Assembly (NCBI RefSeq): GCF_900141885.1
Contig: NZ_FQYY01000001.1
Coordinates: 62,001-126,000, forward strand
Reading direction: 5' to 3'
DNA: 64,000 bases
Source: Mesonia phycicola
GTDB taxonomy: Bacteria; Bacteroidota; Bacteroidia; Flavobacteriales; Flavobacteriaceae
A program made the position numbers and the translations under genes. The first letter of the stretch is position 1; every line of letters starts with the position of its first letter. The notes under the pieces were generated by a model. The model searched no databases. It saw only the letters and a list, made by a program, of their open reading frames with translations, and was not told the origin of the DNA. This document shows positions 51,918 to 61,989 of the stretch, piece by piece.

Positions 51918-52240
51918 AATTTATTATTTGTATTTGATTTGTAGTATAGAAACGCTTTTAACAGATATCTGGATTTTTAAAATTTCATTTTATGCTTTCT
52001 TTAACAAAAACAAAATCTTTTAAAAAAGTTAGTTTCTAATATATCAATACATTAAGCAATAAAACTAAAAAGACATATTATTTAATTAAGACTATAATAA
52101 AGTAAAATAATGCTCACTTTTATGCCAATCTTATTTATAATAATATGAGTAAATAATCAATTTTTATTTTAATTTCGCTTCCTTAATATTAGAGGCTTTC
52201 TCAAATATTTTCGTTTTACATTAATCGTATAAATTTAACC
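51918..52240. other. Intergenic region, 323 bp, between the fasciclin gene and lysA
   Basis: This very AT-rich divergent spacer has no open frame of note and no riboswitch-like conserved block that I recognise. TAATTTCG at 52170-52177 is a weak -7 match for lysA, lacking a clear TTG at the usual distance. Confidence 0.55.
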
Positions 52241-53446
52241 ATGAAAAACAAAGACCTTTTAAAAATTGCAGAAGAATTTGGCAACCCAGTGTATGTATAT
52301 GACAGTGAAAAAATAATAGCTCAATATAAACGCTTAACCAATGCATTTAAACAGGTAAAAAATTTAAAGGTTAATTATGCAGTAAAAGCCTTATCTAACA
52401 TTAACGTATTAAAATTGCTAACTAATGAAGGAAGCGGTTTAGATACAGTATCTATACAAGAAGTTCAGTTAGGTTTAAAAACTGGAATAGCACCAGAAAA
52501 AATTATTTTTACTCCTAATGGTGTTTCTATTAGTGAAATTGAAGAAGCCGTAAAACTAGGGGTTCAAATAAATATTGATAATTTATCTGTTTTAGAGCAA
52601 TTTGGCTCTAAACACCCAACCATACCTGTTTGTATACGTATAAACCCGCATATTATGGCGGGAGGTAACTCTAATATCTCTGTTGGTCATATTGACTCTA
52701 AATTTGGTATCTCTATTCACCAGATGCCACATTTACTTAGAATAGTAGAAAACACAGGAATGAATATAAACGGTATACACATGCATACCGGAAGTGATAT
52801 TTTAGATATTGAAGTATTTTTATATGCTTCTGAGATTCTTTTTGAAGCAGCAGAAAATTTTAAAAATTTAGAGTTTTTAGACTTCGGTAGTGGTTTTAAA
52901 GTGCCTTACCATGAGAATGATATAGAAACAAATATTGAAGAGCTTGGAGAAAAACTAAGTAAAAAGTTTAACGCCTTTTGTAAAAAATACGGTAAAGAAT
53001 TAACCTTAGCCTTTGAGCCTGGTAAATTTTTAGTAAGTGAGTCTGGTTTTTTCTTAGTAAAAGTAAACTCTATAAAGCAAACAACCTCTACAGTCTTTGC
53101 ACAAGTAGATTCTGGTTTTAATCACTTAATTAGACCTATGCTTTACGGCTCTAAGCACGAAATAGTAAATATTACTCACCCAACTAAAAATAAGCGTTTT
53201 TACTCTGTAGTAGGTTATATTTGTGAGACAGATACCTTTGCTACCAATAAACGTATTGCCGAGATTACTGAAGGAGACATTCTAGCATTTAAAAATGCTG
53301 GTGCGTATTGTTTTTCTATGGCAAGCAATTATAATTCTCGTTTTAGACCTGCTGAAGTTTTATGGCATAAAGGAGAAGCTAAACTTATTAGAAAGAGAGA
53401 GACTTTTGAAGATTTAATAGCTAATCAAGTAGAAGTAGAATTGTAG
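52241..53446 (+). CDS. lysA: Diaminopimelate decarboxylase
   Basis: This 401-residue PLP enzyme of fold type III converts meso-diaminopimelate to lysine, the last step of lysine synthesis. The PLP lysine is K49 in YAVKALSN, the glycine-rich phosphate loop is near LDFGSGFKVPYH, and the active-site Cys lies in GYICETDTFA. The length is normal and it is not fused to an aspartokinase. No other lysine gene is adjacent. A small DUF2007 gene follows 75 bp downstream. Confidence 0.94.
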   Translation: MKNKDLLKIAEEFGNPVYVYDSEKIIAQYKRLTNAFKQVKNLKVNYAVKALSNINVLKLLTNEGSGLDTVSIQEVQLGLKTGIAPEKIIFTPNGVSISEIEEAVKLGVQINIDNLSVLEQFGSKHPTIPVCIRINPHIMAGGNSNISVGHIDSKFGISIHQMPHLLRIVENTGMNINGIHMHTGSDILDIEVFLYASEILFEAAENFKNLEFLDFGSGFKVPYHENDIETNIEELGEKLSKKFNAFCKKYGKELTLAFEPGKFLVSESGFFLVKVNSIKQTTSTVFAQVDSGFNHLIRPMLYGSKHEIVNITHPTKNKRFYSVVGYICETDTFATNKRIAEITEGDILAFKNAGAYCFSMASNYNSRFRPAEVLWHKGEAKLIRKRETFEDLIANQVEVEL

Positions 53447-53521
53447 TAAATTAGTTAATTTCTACTTAAACCAAATTTCAATTAGTTGTATTAATCATAA
53501 CGTAGAGTAAAAAAATTAGAA

Positions 53522-53764
53522 ATGGGTACAGATAATGCAACTTATGAAAATATTTACACAGGATCTGAAGTAAATATTCAATATTTACAAGAAGTTTTAC
53601 GTAAAGCTAGTATAAACTCAATTGTAAAAAATAATTTTGAATCTGGATTAAGAGCAGGGTTTGGCGGTGGTTTGTCAGGGCAAGTGCAATTATTTGTACA
53701 AAAATCACACGCTAATGAAGCTATTAAAATTGTAAAAGCTACTTTCCCTGAAACAGAAAATTAA
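53522..53764 (+). CDS. Small DUF2007 (putative signal-transducing) protein
   Basis: This 80-residue protein has the DUF2007 shape: YENIYTGSEVNIQYLQEVLRKASI, then VQLFVQKSHANEAIKIVKATF, a ferredoxin-like beta-alpha-beta fold similar to a single GlnB-like half. It is cytoplasmic and its role is unknown. It may be co-transcribed with lysA and is followed by a strong terminator. Confidence 0.78.
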   Translation: MGTDNATYENIYTGSEVNIQYLQEVLRKASINSIVKNNFESGLRAGFGGGLSGQVQLFVQKSHANEAIKIVKATFPETEN

Positions 53765-53786
53765 ACTATTTTACACAACTAGTAAT

Positions 53787-53825
53787 AAAAAAAGTCCCAA
53801 TGAAGTTTCATTGGGACTTTTTTTA
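53787..53825. terminator. Terminator after the DUF2007 gene
   Basis: A long perfect stem of AAGTCCCAATGAA with TTCATTGGGACTT is flanked by A and T runs, so it can stop transcription in both directions between convergent genes. Confidence 0.88.
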
Positions 53826-53845
53826 TATTGAAAAATGTATTTTGT

Positions 53846-54361
53846 TTATAAAACAGTATAAGGTATGTTAGTAAAGCTACCTCCTGTAATTTCTACAGTT
53901 AAAACTTCTACGCTACCATCTTCTGCAGTTACTTCTCTAAGAGCTGTGTAAGAGAATGTACCAGAAATAGTTAATAAATCGCTATTTATATTAGTTATAA
54001 CAATATTATCAGATTCATCTTCACCGTTAGTTACATAACCATTAGAATTGCCTGCTGCAAAATATGATCCTACACCTACTTCTGAAGTTAAAACGTAATC
54101 ACCCTCAGCGTTTCCTTGAATAATAATTGAAATTCCCTCTCCATCTAGCTTTCCTCCTGAAATAGAAATAAAATCATCTGTAATACTTGCTGCAGCAGCA
54201 TCTGCTACAAAAGTTTCACCATTAATTGTAGCTGTAAAGTTAGAGCTATTATTTTGAGCGGCATCTAAATCACCAAACTCACCTTCTAAAGGTTCATTAT
54301 CACAAGAAATTGCAACAAAAGCAACAAGTGCTAAAAAAATAGGGTATAATGTTTTTTTCAT
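53846..54361 (-). CDS. Lipoprotein of the DUF6252 type
   Basis: This 171-residue protein has a lipobox (AISC, Cys near residue 20) and an acidic beta-rich body: NFTATINGETFVADAAAASI, then ISIIIQGNAEGDYVLT and LLTISGTFSYTAL. This pattern is found in flavobacterial surface or periplasmic lipoproteins assigned to DUF6252. No enzyme motif is seen and its function is unknown. Confidence 0.7.
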   Translation of the reverse strand: MKKTLYPIFLALVAFVAISCDNEPLEGEFGDLDAAQNNSSNFTATINGETFVADAAAASITDDFISISGGKLDGEGISIIIQGNAEGDYVLTSEVGVGSYFAAGNSNGYVTNGEDESDNIVITNINSDLLTISGTFSYTALREVTAEDGSVEVLTVEITGGSFTNIPYTVL

Positions 54362-54411
54362 AAGTGTGTTATAAATTGGGTAAACACAAACTTAATTAAA
54401 ATTATGTTAAA

Positions 54412-55734
54412 TTAAAATTTTGTTTTCGGCACTCTTAACAATAATATTACACCTATCACAAAAAATAAGATTAAAAAGAGAATGGAGTAGCGAATACTCC
54501 CCGTGATTTGAGCTATAAATCCATAAGAAAACATCCCTATCACAATTCCTATTTTTTCTGAAACATCGTAAAAACTAAAATAAGAAGCGGTATCTATTGC
54601 ATTTTCTGGCAATAATTTAGAGTAAGTAGATCTAGAAAGTGATTGTATACCTCCCATTACTAAACCTACAAAGGCTGCGGTACCATAAAATTGATAAGGT
54701 GTTGTTACAAAATAAGCATAAGAGCAAATCCCTATCCATAATATATTAATACAAATTAGTGTATTTATATTTCCAAATTTACTGGAAGCTCTTGAGGTTA
54801 AGAACGCACCTAAAATTGCCACTAATTGAATTAGTAAAATACTTACAATCAAACCAATGGTAGTATCTTGGTCTCCCCACTCTAACTCTTCTATTCCAAA
54901 ATAAGTTGCAATTAACATAATGGTTTGTACTGCCATGCTATACACAAAGAATGCATATAGATATCTTCTTAACCTTAAATTTTCTTTTATACTTAATCCT
55001 ATTTTCTTTAATTCTTTAAAACCATTAAATAGTACGTTTTTGGTTAAACGTTGTTTATCTTCTCTGTTACCTTTTGGCAGGTAATAATAGGTGTATTGAC
55101 TAAAGGCTATCCACCATACTCCTGTTAATACAAATGATAATCTGGTTGGTAAACCTTCATCTTTAAAGCCAAAGGTCTCATAAAACATAATCATACATAA
55201 ACATACAACTAGCAGAATTACACTACCTAAGTACCCTAAAGAATAACCTTTGGCACTAATTTTATCTTGCTGCTCTGGGAAAGCTATATCTGGCAAATAT
55301 GAATTATAAAATACTAAACTACCCCAAAAGCCTATTAAGGCAAAAAAATAGCAGAGTAAACCAAACCAAAGTTCGTCTAAATTAAACCAGTATAAACCTA
55401 TACAAGAAAAGGCACCTAGGTAACAAAAGAATTTCATAAAGTTCTTTTTATTACCTACATAATCTGCTATACCACTTAAAAATGGACTTAAAAATGAAAC
55501 GGTAAGAAAAGCAACTCCAGTAACATAACTTATAAGGGTATCATTATTAAAATCTACTCCTAAAAAAGTAACGGTATCACTAATTATCTTTCCATCTTTT
55601 TTTATAATGGTTAATGCGCCATAAAATATTGGAAAGATAGCTGATGAAATTACCAAACTATACACTGAATTTGCCCAATCGTAAAATGCCCAAGCATTCA
55701 GTAATTTTTTATCTCCTTTTGGTAATTTATGCAT
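54412..55734 (-). CDS. MFS transporter, UMF1 (Atg22-like) family
   Basis: This 440-residue inner-membrane protein has about 12 transmembrane helices. The N-terminal LLNAWAFYDWANSVYSLVI is the hallmark of the UMF1/Atg22 family, and FLSPFLSGIADYVGNKKNFM is the MFS loop after helix 2. The yeast relative exports amino acids from the vacuole, and the bacterial substrates are not established. It is a single gene, with the terminator of the upstream ABC-F gene ending 33 bp before its start. Confidence 0.88.
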   Translation of the reverse strand: MHKLPKGDKKLLNAWAFYDWANSVYSLVISSAIFPIFYGALTIIKKDGKIISDTVTFLGVDFNNDTLISYVTGVAFLTVSFLSPFLSGIADYVGNKKNFMKFFCYLGAFSCIGLYWFNLDELWFGLLCYFFALIGFWGSLVFYNSYLPDIAFPEQQDKISAKGYSLGYLGSVILLVVCLCMIMFYETFGFKDEGLPTRLSFVLTGVWWIAFSQYTYYYLPKGNREDKQRLTKNVLFNGFKELKKIGLSIKENLRLRRYLYAFFVYSMAVQTIMLIATYFGIEELEWGDQDTTIGLIVSILLIQLVAILGAFLTSRASSKFGNINTLICINILWIGICSYAYFVTTPYQFYGTAAFVGLVMGGIQSLSRSTYSKLLPENAIDTASYFSFYDVSEKIGIVIGMFSYGFIAQITGSIRYSILFLILFFVIGVILLLRVPKTKF

Positions 55735-55766
55735 TTTAAGATTTTTTTAATAAGTGCTAAAAATAG

Positions 55767-55800
55767 AAAAACCTTTCTAAAAATTTAGAAAGGTTTTTTA
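55767..55800. terminator. Terminator between the ABC-F and UMF1 genes
   Basis: A 14-bp stem of AAAAACCTTTCTAA with TTAGAAAGGTTTTT around a 4-nt loop is flanked by A/T runs. It is located beyond the repeat at 55821-55910, so an ABC-F transcript would run through the repeat before stopping here. Confidence 0.8.
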
Positions 55801-55820
55801 TTATTTACTAAAAGTTAATT

Positions 55821-55910
55821 TGCGTTAGGGATGGTAGCGGCATCCTTTTTTTGCTTTTGCAAGTGGCAAAAAAAGATATAGCGTACAGCCCGACCCGTTA
55901 GGGTAACGCC
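55821..55910. repeat. Interspersed structured repeat, copy 2
   Basis: About 90 bp match the element at 37584-37682 at both ends (GCGTTAGGGAT, AGCCCGACCC and GGGTAACGCC). Here the central hairpin is TTTTTTTGC with GCAAAAAAA, differing in sequence from copy 1 but not in shape, and the small right hairpin is ACCC-GTTA-GGGT. It directly abuts the stop codon of the ABC-F gene at 55911. Confidence 0.75.
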
Positions 55911-57539
<1,629 letters not shown>

Positions 57540-57648
57540 CTATTGAAATTTTTTGCAAAAATAGTTAATTAAGTTGATAACCTGAAATATTAACTTTTTA
57601 ACTTTTCTATTTAACTCATGATTAACAACTGTTAGTCAAGTATTATTT

Positions 57649-57656
57649 TAACTTTG
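57649..57656 (+). promoter_or_regulatory. Candidate -7 element of the DUF4369-like lipoprotein gene
   Basis: TAACTTTG matches TAnnTTTG exactly and lies 24 bp before the ATG at 57681. The -33 TTG is not clear. Confidence 0.4.
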
Positions 57657-57680
57657 AGGTTGAAATCACCCTAACTACTT

Positions 57681-59105
57681 ATGAGACATCTATTATTTTT
57701 GTCTATATCTTTCTTATTGTTTTCTTGTAACAGCAATAATAAAGAGAATACTCCCAGTTCTACTCACATTGGAGGAGAAATTGTGAATAGCAATGAAGCT
57801 TACCTTACTTTAGAGAAAGATGGTTATTTTATAGACTCTATCCCTATTGAAAAAAACGGAAAATTTTCTTATAATTTAAAAGATAGCAATTTTACTCCTG
57901 GTTTATATACTTTTAGACATAGCCCAGAAGGACAAGTTTTTTATATTGAAAAAGGAGATAGTTTATTATTTAGATTAAATACTAAAGATTTTGACGAGTC
58001 TTTAATGTATACTGGTGATAAAGCGGAAGAGAATAATTTTTTAATGGAAATGTATCTTTTAAATGAAAAAGATAACGAACTCATTTATTCTTATTATAAA
58101 ATTAGTCCAGAAAAGTTTGCCGAAAAAACAGATTCTATCAAGAACCTTAGAATGAAGCAACTTACTAATTTAGAAAAAGAGAATGAATTTTCTCCAGAAT
58201 TTATTTCTCTTGCTAAAAAATCTATTGAATATGAGTATTATGATTTAAGAGAACGTTATGCGTACCTTATTAACAAATACTTTAATGAATTTAGAAATAA
58301 AATTCCTCAAGAATTTTTCTCTTACAGAAACGAAGCCAACTTTAATGACAAAAAATTACAATCTTACTATATATACCAACGTTTTTTAGATAATTACCTT
58401 AAAAATAAAGCTATTGAGCGCTGTGTATCTTTGCCAAATTCTACAGATTGTTTTAATACCAATAGTGTAAAAAACTTAAAAAGCAGATTAATAATCTCTG
58501 ATAGTATTTTTAAAATTGAATACCTGAGAAATAGATTTATTACCAGATTTGCTAAAAAACAAATAAATACCGCAAAAAACAATCAGCAAATAGACTCTAC
58601 GCTTAAATTGGTAAAGAGTTTTAAATTTCCTGATGATAATTATAATGAATTAGTAAATCTTGGTAGACTTCAAAAAAACTACTTTGTAGGTAGTGATGTT
58701 TCACAATCTAAATTAACAAAACCTAATTCAGAAAAAATTATATTAAAAAACATTTTAAGCAAACCTACCATTACTTTTACTTGGTCTATTTACAAAGCTG
58801 CACATCCAAAACAGCACCAGCGTATTAATGAATTAAGAAATAGGTACCCTGAGATAGATTTTTTAGGGGTAAACATAGATGAAGAAGAATCTTTTACACT
58901 TTGGCTAAAAATTCTTGATAATTTTGATTACAACAAAGACTATGAAGTAAAAATTAGAGACCGCGGAAAAAATATTGAGTTCTATAAAAATTTTAGTAAT
59001 AAGATTTTACTTATCAATAAAAATGGAATTATAGAAAAATCTAACTTAAATATCTTTGATCCTAATTTTGAAAATCAACTCCTTGAGTATTTAAATCAGA
59101 TATAA
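57681..59105 (+). CDS. Lipoprotein with DUF4369-like N-terminus and cysteine-less thioredoxin fold
   Basis: This 474-residue protein has a lipobox (LFSC, Cys at 16). The N-terminal part (GGEIVNSNEAYLTLEKDGYFIDSIPIEKNG) is like the DUF4369 domain of Bacteroidota TlpA-like proteins. After a helical middle, the end (about 355-474, TITFTWSIYKAAHPKQ, then YPEIDFLGVNIDEEES and ILLINKNGIIEKSNL) follows a thioredoxin fold, but the place of the CxxC motif is IYKA with no cysteine. It is therefore not a redox enzyme and may be a chaperone or binding protein in the envelope. Confidence 0.72.
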   Translation: MRHLLFLSISFLLFSCNSNNKENTPSSTHIGGEIVNSNEAYLTLEKDGYFIDSIPIEKNGKFSYNLKDSNFTPGLYTFRHSPEGQVFYIEKGDSLLFRLNTKDFDESLMYTGDKAEENNFLMEMYLLNEKDNELIYSYYKISPEKFAEKTDSIKNLRMKQLTNLEKENEFSPEFISLAKKSIEYEYYDLRERYAYLINKYFNEFRNKIPQEFFSYRNEANFNDKKLQSYYIYQRFLDNYLKNKAIERCVSLPNSTDCFNTNSVKNLKSRLIISDSIFKIEYLRNRFITRFAKKQINTAKNNQQIDSTLKLVKSFKFPDDNYNELVNLGRLQKNYFVGSDVSQSKLTKPNSEKIILKNILSKPTITFTWSIYKAAHPKQHQRINELRNRYPEIDFLGVNIDEEESFTLWLKILDNFDYNKDYEVKIRDRGKNIEFYKNFSNKILLINKNGIIEKSNLNIFDPNFENQLLEYLNQI

Positions 59106-59110
59106 AGCAA

Positions 59111-59144
59111 AAAAAAAGCTCTTCCATTTAGAAGAGCTTTTTTT
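59111..59144. terminator. Bidirectional terminator between the lipoprotein and transaldolase genes
   Basis: A stem of AAAAGCTCTTC with GAAGAGCTTTT and a loop of about 6 nt has A and T runs on both sides. It lies between convergent genes. Confidence 0.87.
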
Positions 59145-59154
59145 ATGTTTTTAG

Positions 59155-59811
59155 TTATTGATTACCTTTTTTGTAATCTGCTAAAAATTTCTCTAAACCA
59201 ATATCTGTTAAAGGGTGTTTTAATAAACCGTTTATAGAGCTTAAAGGTCCCGTCATTACATCTGCTCCAATTTTTGCACAATCTATAATGTGCATTGTAT
59301 GCCTTACAGAAGCAGCTAAAATTTCTGTAGCAAAACCATAATTATCATAAATCAACCTAATTTCTGCAATTAAATTTAAGCCGTCTGCAGAGATATCATC
59401 TAATCTACCTATAAAAGGAGAAACATAGGTTGCTCCTGCTTTTGCTGCTAAAAGTGCTTGCCCTGCAGAAAAAACCAATGTACAATTAGTTTTTATCCCT
59501 TTATCACTAAAATATTTAATGGCTTTAATACCATCTTTAATCATAGGTACTTTTACAACTATTTGATTATCTAATTGGGCTAACTCTTCCCCTTCTTTAA
59601 TAATATCTTCATAACTAGTACCAATTACCTCTGCACTAACATCACCTTCAACAATTTCACAAATTTTCTTGTAGTGATTAATTATATTTTCTTTACCCGT
59701 AATGCCTTCTTTAGCCATTAACGATGGGTTGGTGGTAACCCCATCTAACACACCTAATTCTTGCGCTTCTTTAATTTGATCTAAATTTGCTGTATCAATA
59801 AAAAACTTCAT
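59155..59811 (-). CDS. Transaldolase, small (TalC/FSA-like) type
   Basis: This 218-residue beta-alpha barrel has D6 in [23 protein letters not shown], the Schiff-base lysine K87 in VVKVPM, and [29 protein letters not shown]. This region matches the short transaldolases of bacteria such as Bacillus, while fructose-6-phosphate aldolase differs here. It transfers dihydroxyacetone units in the non-oxidative pentose phosphate pathway. It is a single gene, 35 bp after the SDR stop. Confidence 0.92.
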   Translation of the reverse strand: MKFFIDTANLDQIKEAQELGVLDGVTTNPSLMAKEGITGKENIINHYKKICEIVEGDVSAEVIGTSYEDIIKEGEELAQLDNQIVVKVPMIKDGIKAIKYFSDKGIKTNCTLVFSAGQALLAAKAGATYVSPFIGRLDDISADGLNLIAEIRLIYDNYGFATEILAASVRHTMHIIDCAKIGADVMTGPLSSINGLLKHPLTDIGLEKFLADYKKGNQ

Positions 59812-59846
59812 CGTGTTTTGTTAATTTTAAAGTTATACTAGTAAAG

Positions 59847-60653
59847 TTACAGTTTATAATGTTTCATTAGCATTTTTTCATACATTTTATCTGGTAAAAT
59901 ATGCTTTAAAGCAATACTAAATTTTTGTAATGCCTCGCCTACTTTATAATGTATTTTTGGTTTTTTTTGCTGCATAACTTCAAAAACCTTTTTTGCCATT
60001 TTTATAGGATCTTCTCCTTTATCTACATGCTCATCCATCAGTTTTAAAGTATTTCCGTAATTTTCTTCATACGGAGAGTCTTTAACAACTGGCGCATGAA
60101 AACGTCCTGCTGCAATATTGGTAGCAAAATCACCAGGAGCTATATTTGTCATCTTTATATTAAACTCTCTTAACTCCATTCTAAAAGCTTCTGTAGTTAA
60201 CTCTAATGCGCCTTTAGTGGCAGAGTAAATTCCGCGGTAAGGTAAGCCCATATATCCAGCAATAGAAGTTATATTAATAATAAAACCATCTTTTTGCTCT
60301 CTCATTATTGGCAAAACAGCTTTAATTACATTTATAACTCCAAAATAGTTAGTATCAAAAACTCTTCTAATTTCTTGATCTGGGGTTTCTTCTAATGGGC
60401 CTGTAATACCCATACCTGCATTATTTACAAGGTAGTCTATTCTTTTTTCTTTCAGAATAATTTCTTGAACCGCAGAGGTTATGGTTTCTGGTTTGGTAAC
60501 ATCTAATGCTACAAATTGAACACCGTTTAATTCTTTTTGTTTAGGGTTTCTACTAGTACCGTAAACTTTATACCCTTTATCTACTAAAAACTCTCCTATA
60601 GATTTACCTATACCAGAAGAGGCTCCTGTAATTAAAACAACTTTATTTGCCAT
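59847..60653 (-). CDS. Short-chain dehydrogenase/reductase
   Basis: This 268-residue classical SDR has the NAD(P) motif T9-GASSGIG-16, NNAG at 77-80, S130 and the catalytic pair Y143-SAT-K147. Its C-terminal region (residues about 185-268, with YKVGEALQKFSIALKHILPD) is of the membrane-peripheral type seen in 17-beta-HSD-like SDRs. The substrate is unknown. It is 106 bp downstream of the SRP RNA gene on the same strand and may share a transcript with transaldolase. Confidence 0.9.
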   Translation of the reverse strand: MANKVVLITGASSGIGKSIGEFLVDKGYKVYGTSRNPKQKELNGVQFVALDVTKPETITSAVQEIILKEKRIDYLVNNAGMGITGPLEETPDQEIRRVFDTNYFGVINVIKAVLPIMREQKDGFIINITSIAGYMGLPYRGIYSATKGALELTTEAFRMELREFNIKMTNIAPGDFATNIAAGRFHAPVVKDSPYEENYGNTLKLMDEHVDKGEDPIKMAKKVFEVMQQKKPKIHYKVGEALQKFSIALKHILPDKMYEKMLMKHYKL

Positions 60654-60759
60654 AAATTCTAAAAATAGAAAAGCAAATATCGCTTATTTATAAGAAAGCT
60701 TAAAATTTAACGTTAAGAATAAAATGAGAGAAAATACGTGGGAATATTGCATAAAAAAA

Positions 60760-60857
60760 GGCAAGCTACCCACATCACACCGCTACGACCATCTACCCTT
60801 GCTGCGTTCCCGCCCTGGGGGAATTCGACAGGAGCTGGTTGTGTGGGACTTGCCGGG
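60760..60857 (-). ncRNA. ffs: Signal recognition particle RNA (4.5S-type)
   Basis: On the minus strand the RNA begins near GGCAAGTCCCACAC and ends GTAGCTTGCC, so 5' GGCAAG and 3' CTTGCC close a long hairpin. The core contains GGGCGGGAACGCAGCAAGG, the symmetric and asymmetric loops recognised by Ffh, as in Bacteroidota SRP RNAs. The size of about 95-98 nt is that of a minimal SRP RNA without the Alu domain. A run of T follows at 60759-60753 as terminator, and a perfect promoter stands upstream. Exact ends are estimates. Confidence 0.9.
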
Positions 60858-60859
60858 TG

Positions 60860-60889
60860 CAAATATACAAGGTTTATCTATTTCTGCAA
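60860..60889 (-). promoter_or_regulatory. Promoter of the SRP RNA
   Basis: On the minus strand TTG (60889-60887), a 19-bp spacer and TATATTTG (60867-60860) match the Bacteroidota consensus. The -7 ends 5 bp before the 5' GGCAAG of the RNA, as expected for transcription start at the mature end. Confidence 0.75.
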
Positions 60890-60942
60890 GCATTTTTTAG
60901 CATGAAATAACTAAATTAGCCAATGTTTAAAAAACTAATTAC

Positions 60943-61983
60943 ATGAGATTTCATAACTTACTGAATTTGTTATTATTGAGTACTGTACTTTTTTCTTGCG
61001 GAGAAAAAACTGTAGATAATTCTAAAAACTTTTCTCTAAAAATTGGAGAAAACAAAGAAATTATACAAGAAGGAAGCCCCGTAAAAATTACAATTCAACA
61101 AAAATCAACAAAAAAAATTGATTCAATTACCTATAAATATGCCGATAAGTCTATCGCTTCTAAAAATAACACCATCGCTTTTGGGCTTCCGTTAGGTAAA
61201 AACACACTAGAAGCTACTATATATACAGAAGGAGATGTGATTAAGGTATCAGAAGAAGTTGTTGTACACAGTAAAACGCCTACTCAACTGTATTCTTACG
61301 AGATTGTAAATACTTATCCACATGATATTGATGCCTACACACAAGGATTAGAGTTTTTTAATGACACTCTTTATGAAAGTACTGGACTAAATGGAAAATC
61401 TTCTCTTAGAAAGGTAGATCTAGAAACAGGGAAAGTTCTAAAAAAAGTAGATTTAGCTAAAACATATTTTGGAGAAGGACTTACTATTTTAAATGATAAA
61501 ATCTATCAACTAACCTGGCGCTCTGGTGATGGTTTAATTTACGACTTAAATACTTTTGAAAGATTAGAGATTTTTCAATACAACAATAGTAAAGAAGGTT
61601 GGGGTTTATGCAATGATGGAAATTTACTTTACAAAAGTGATGGCACAGAAAAAATTTGGATACTAGACCCTAAAACTCTTGAAGAGAAAAGCTATATTCA
61701 GCCAGTTACACACAAATCTACCTCTACAAGATTAAATGAGCTAGAATGGGTAGATGGTAAAATTTATGCAAATACCTACCAAAGAGATGGTGTGGCTGTT
61801 ATAGACCCAAAAACCGGAGCTATAGAAGGTATTATTGATTTTAGAGGTTTAAGAGATAAAGTTACTCAGCACCCTAAATTAGACGTGCTTAATGGTATAG
61901 CTTATAACCCTAACACTAAGAAATTATATGTTACTGGTAAAAACTGGGACAAGTTATTTGAGGTGAAAATTATTAAAAAATAG
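60943..61983 (+). CDS. Glutaminyl-peptide cyclotransferase (plant/bacterial type), lipoprotein
   Basis: This 346-residue lipoprotein (lipobox LFSC near residue 19) has a short beta-rich domain (about 30-115) before a five-bladed propeller of the glutamine cyclotransferase family: YPHDIDAYTQGLEF, YESTGLNGKSSLRKVDLETG, YFGEGLTILNDKIYQLTW, GWGLCNDGNLLYKSDG, LNELEWVDGKIYANTY and LNGIAYNPNTKKLYVTGKNW. The enzyme turns N-terminal Gln into pyroglutamate and so protects secreted proteins, probably at the periplasmic face. The next gene starts 6 bp downstream. Confidence 0.9.
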   Translation: MRFHNLLNLLLLSTVLFSCGEKTVDNSKNFSLKIGENKEIIQEGSPVKITIQQKSTKKIDSITYKYADKSIASKNNTIAFGLPLGKNTLEATIYTEGDVIKVSEEVVVHSKTPTQLYSYEIVNTYPHDIDAYTQGLEFFNDTLYESTGLNGKSSLRKVDLETGKVLKKVDLAKTYFGEGLTILNDKIYQLTWRSGDGLIYDLNTFERLEIFQYNNSKEGWGLCNDGNLLYKSDGTEKIWILDPKTLEEKSYIQPVTHKSTSTRLNELEWVDGKIYANTYQRDGVAVIDPKTGAIEGIIDFRGLRDKVTQHPKLDVLNGIAYNPNTKKLYVTGKNWDKLFEVKIIKK

Positions 61984-61989
61984 ATTTAA

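Noticed and set aside
51918-52240. A lysine riboswitch in front of lysA
   Set aside because: I could not find the five-stem pattern or any conserved core. The spacer is plain AT-rich DNA.
60760-60857. tmRNA or a tRNA-like structure
   Set aside because: There is no acceptor-stem CCA, T-loop or tag reading frame. The hairpin and GGAACGCAGCAAGG core fit SRP RNA.
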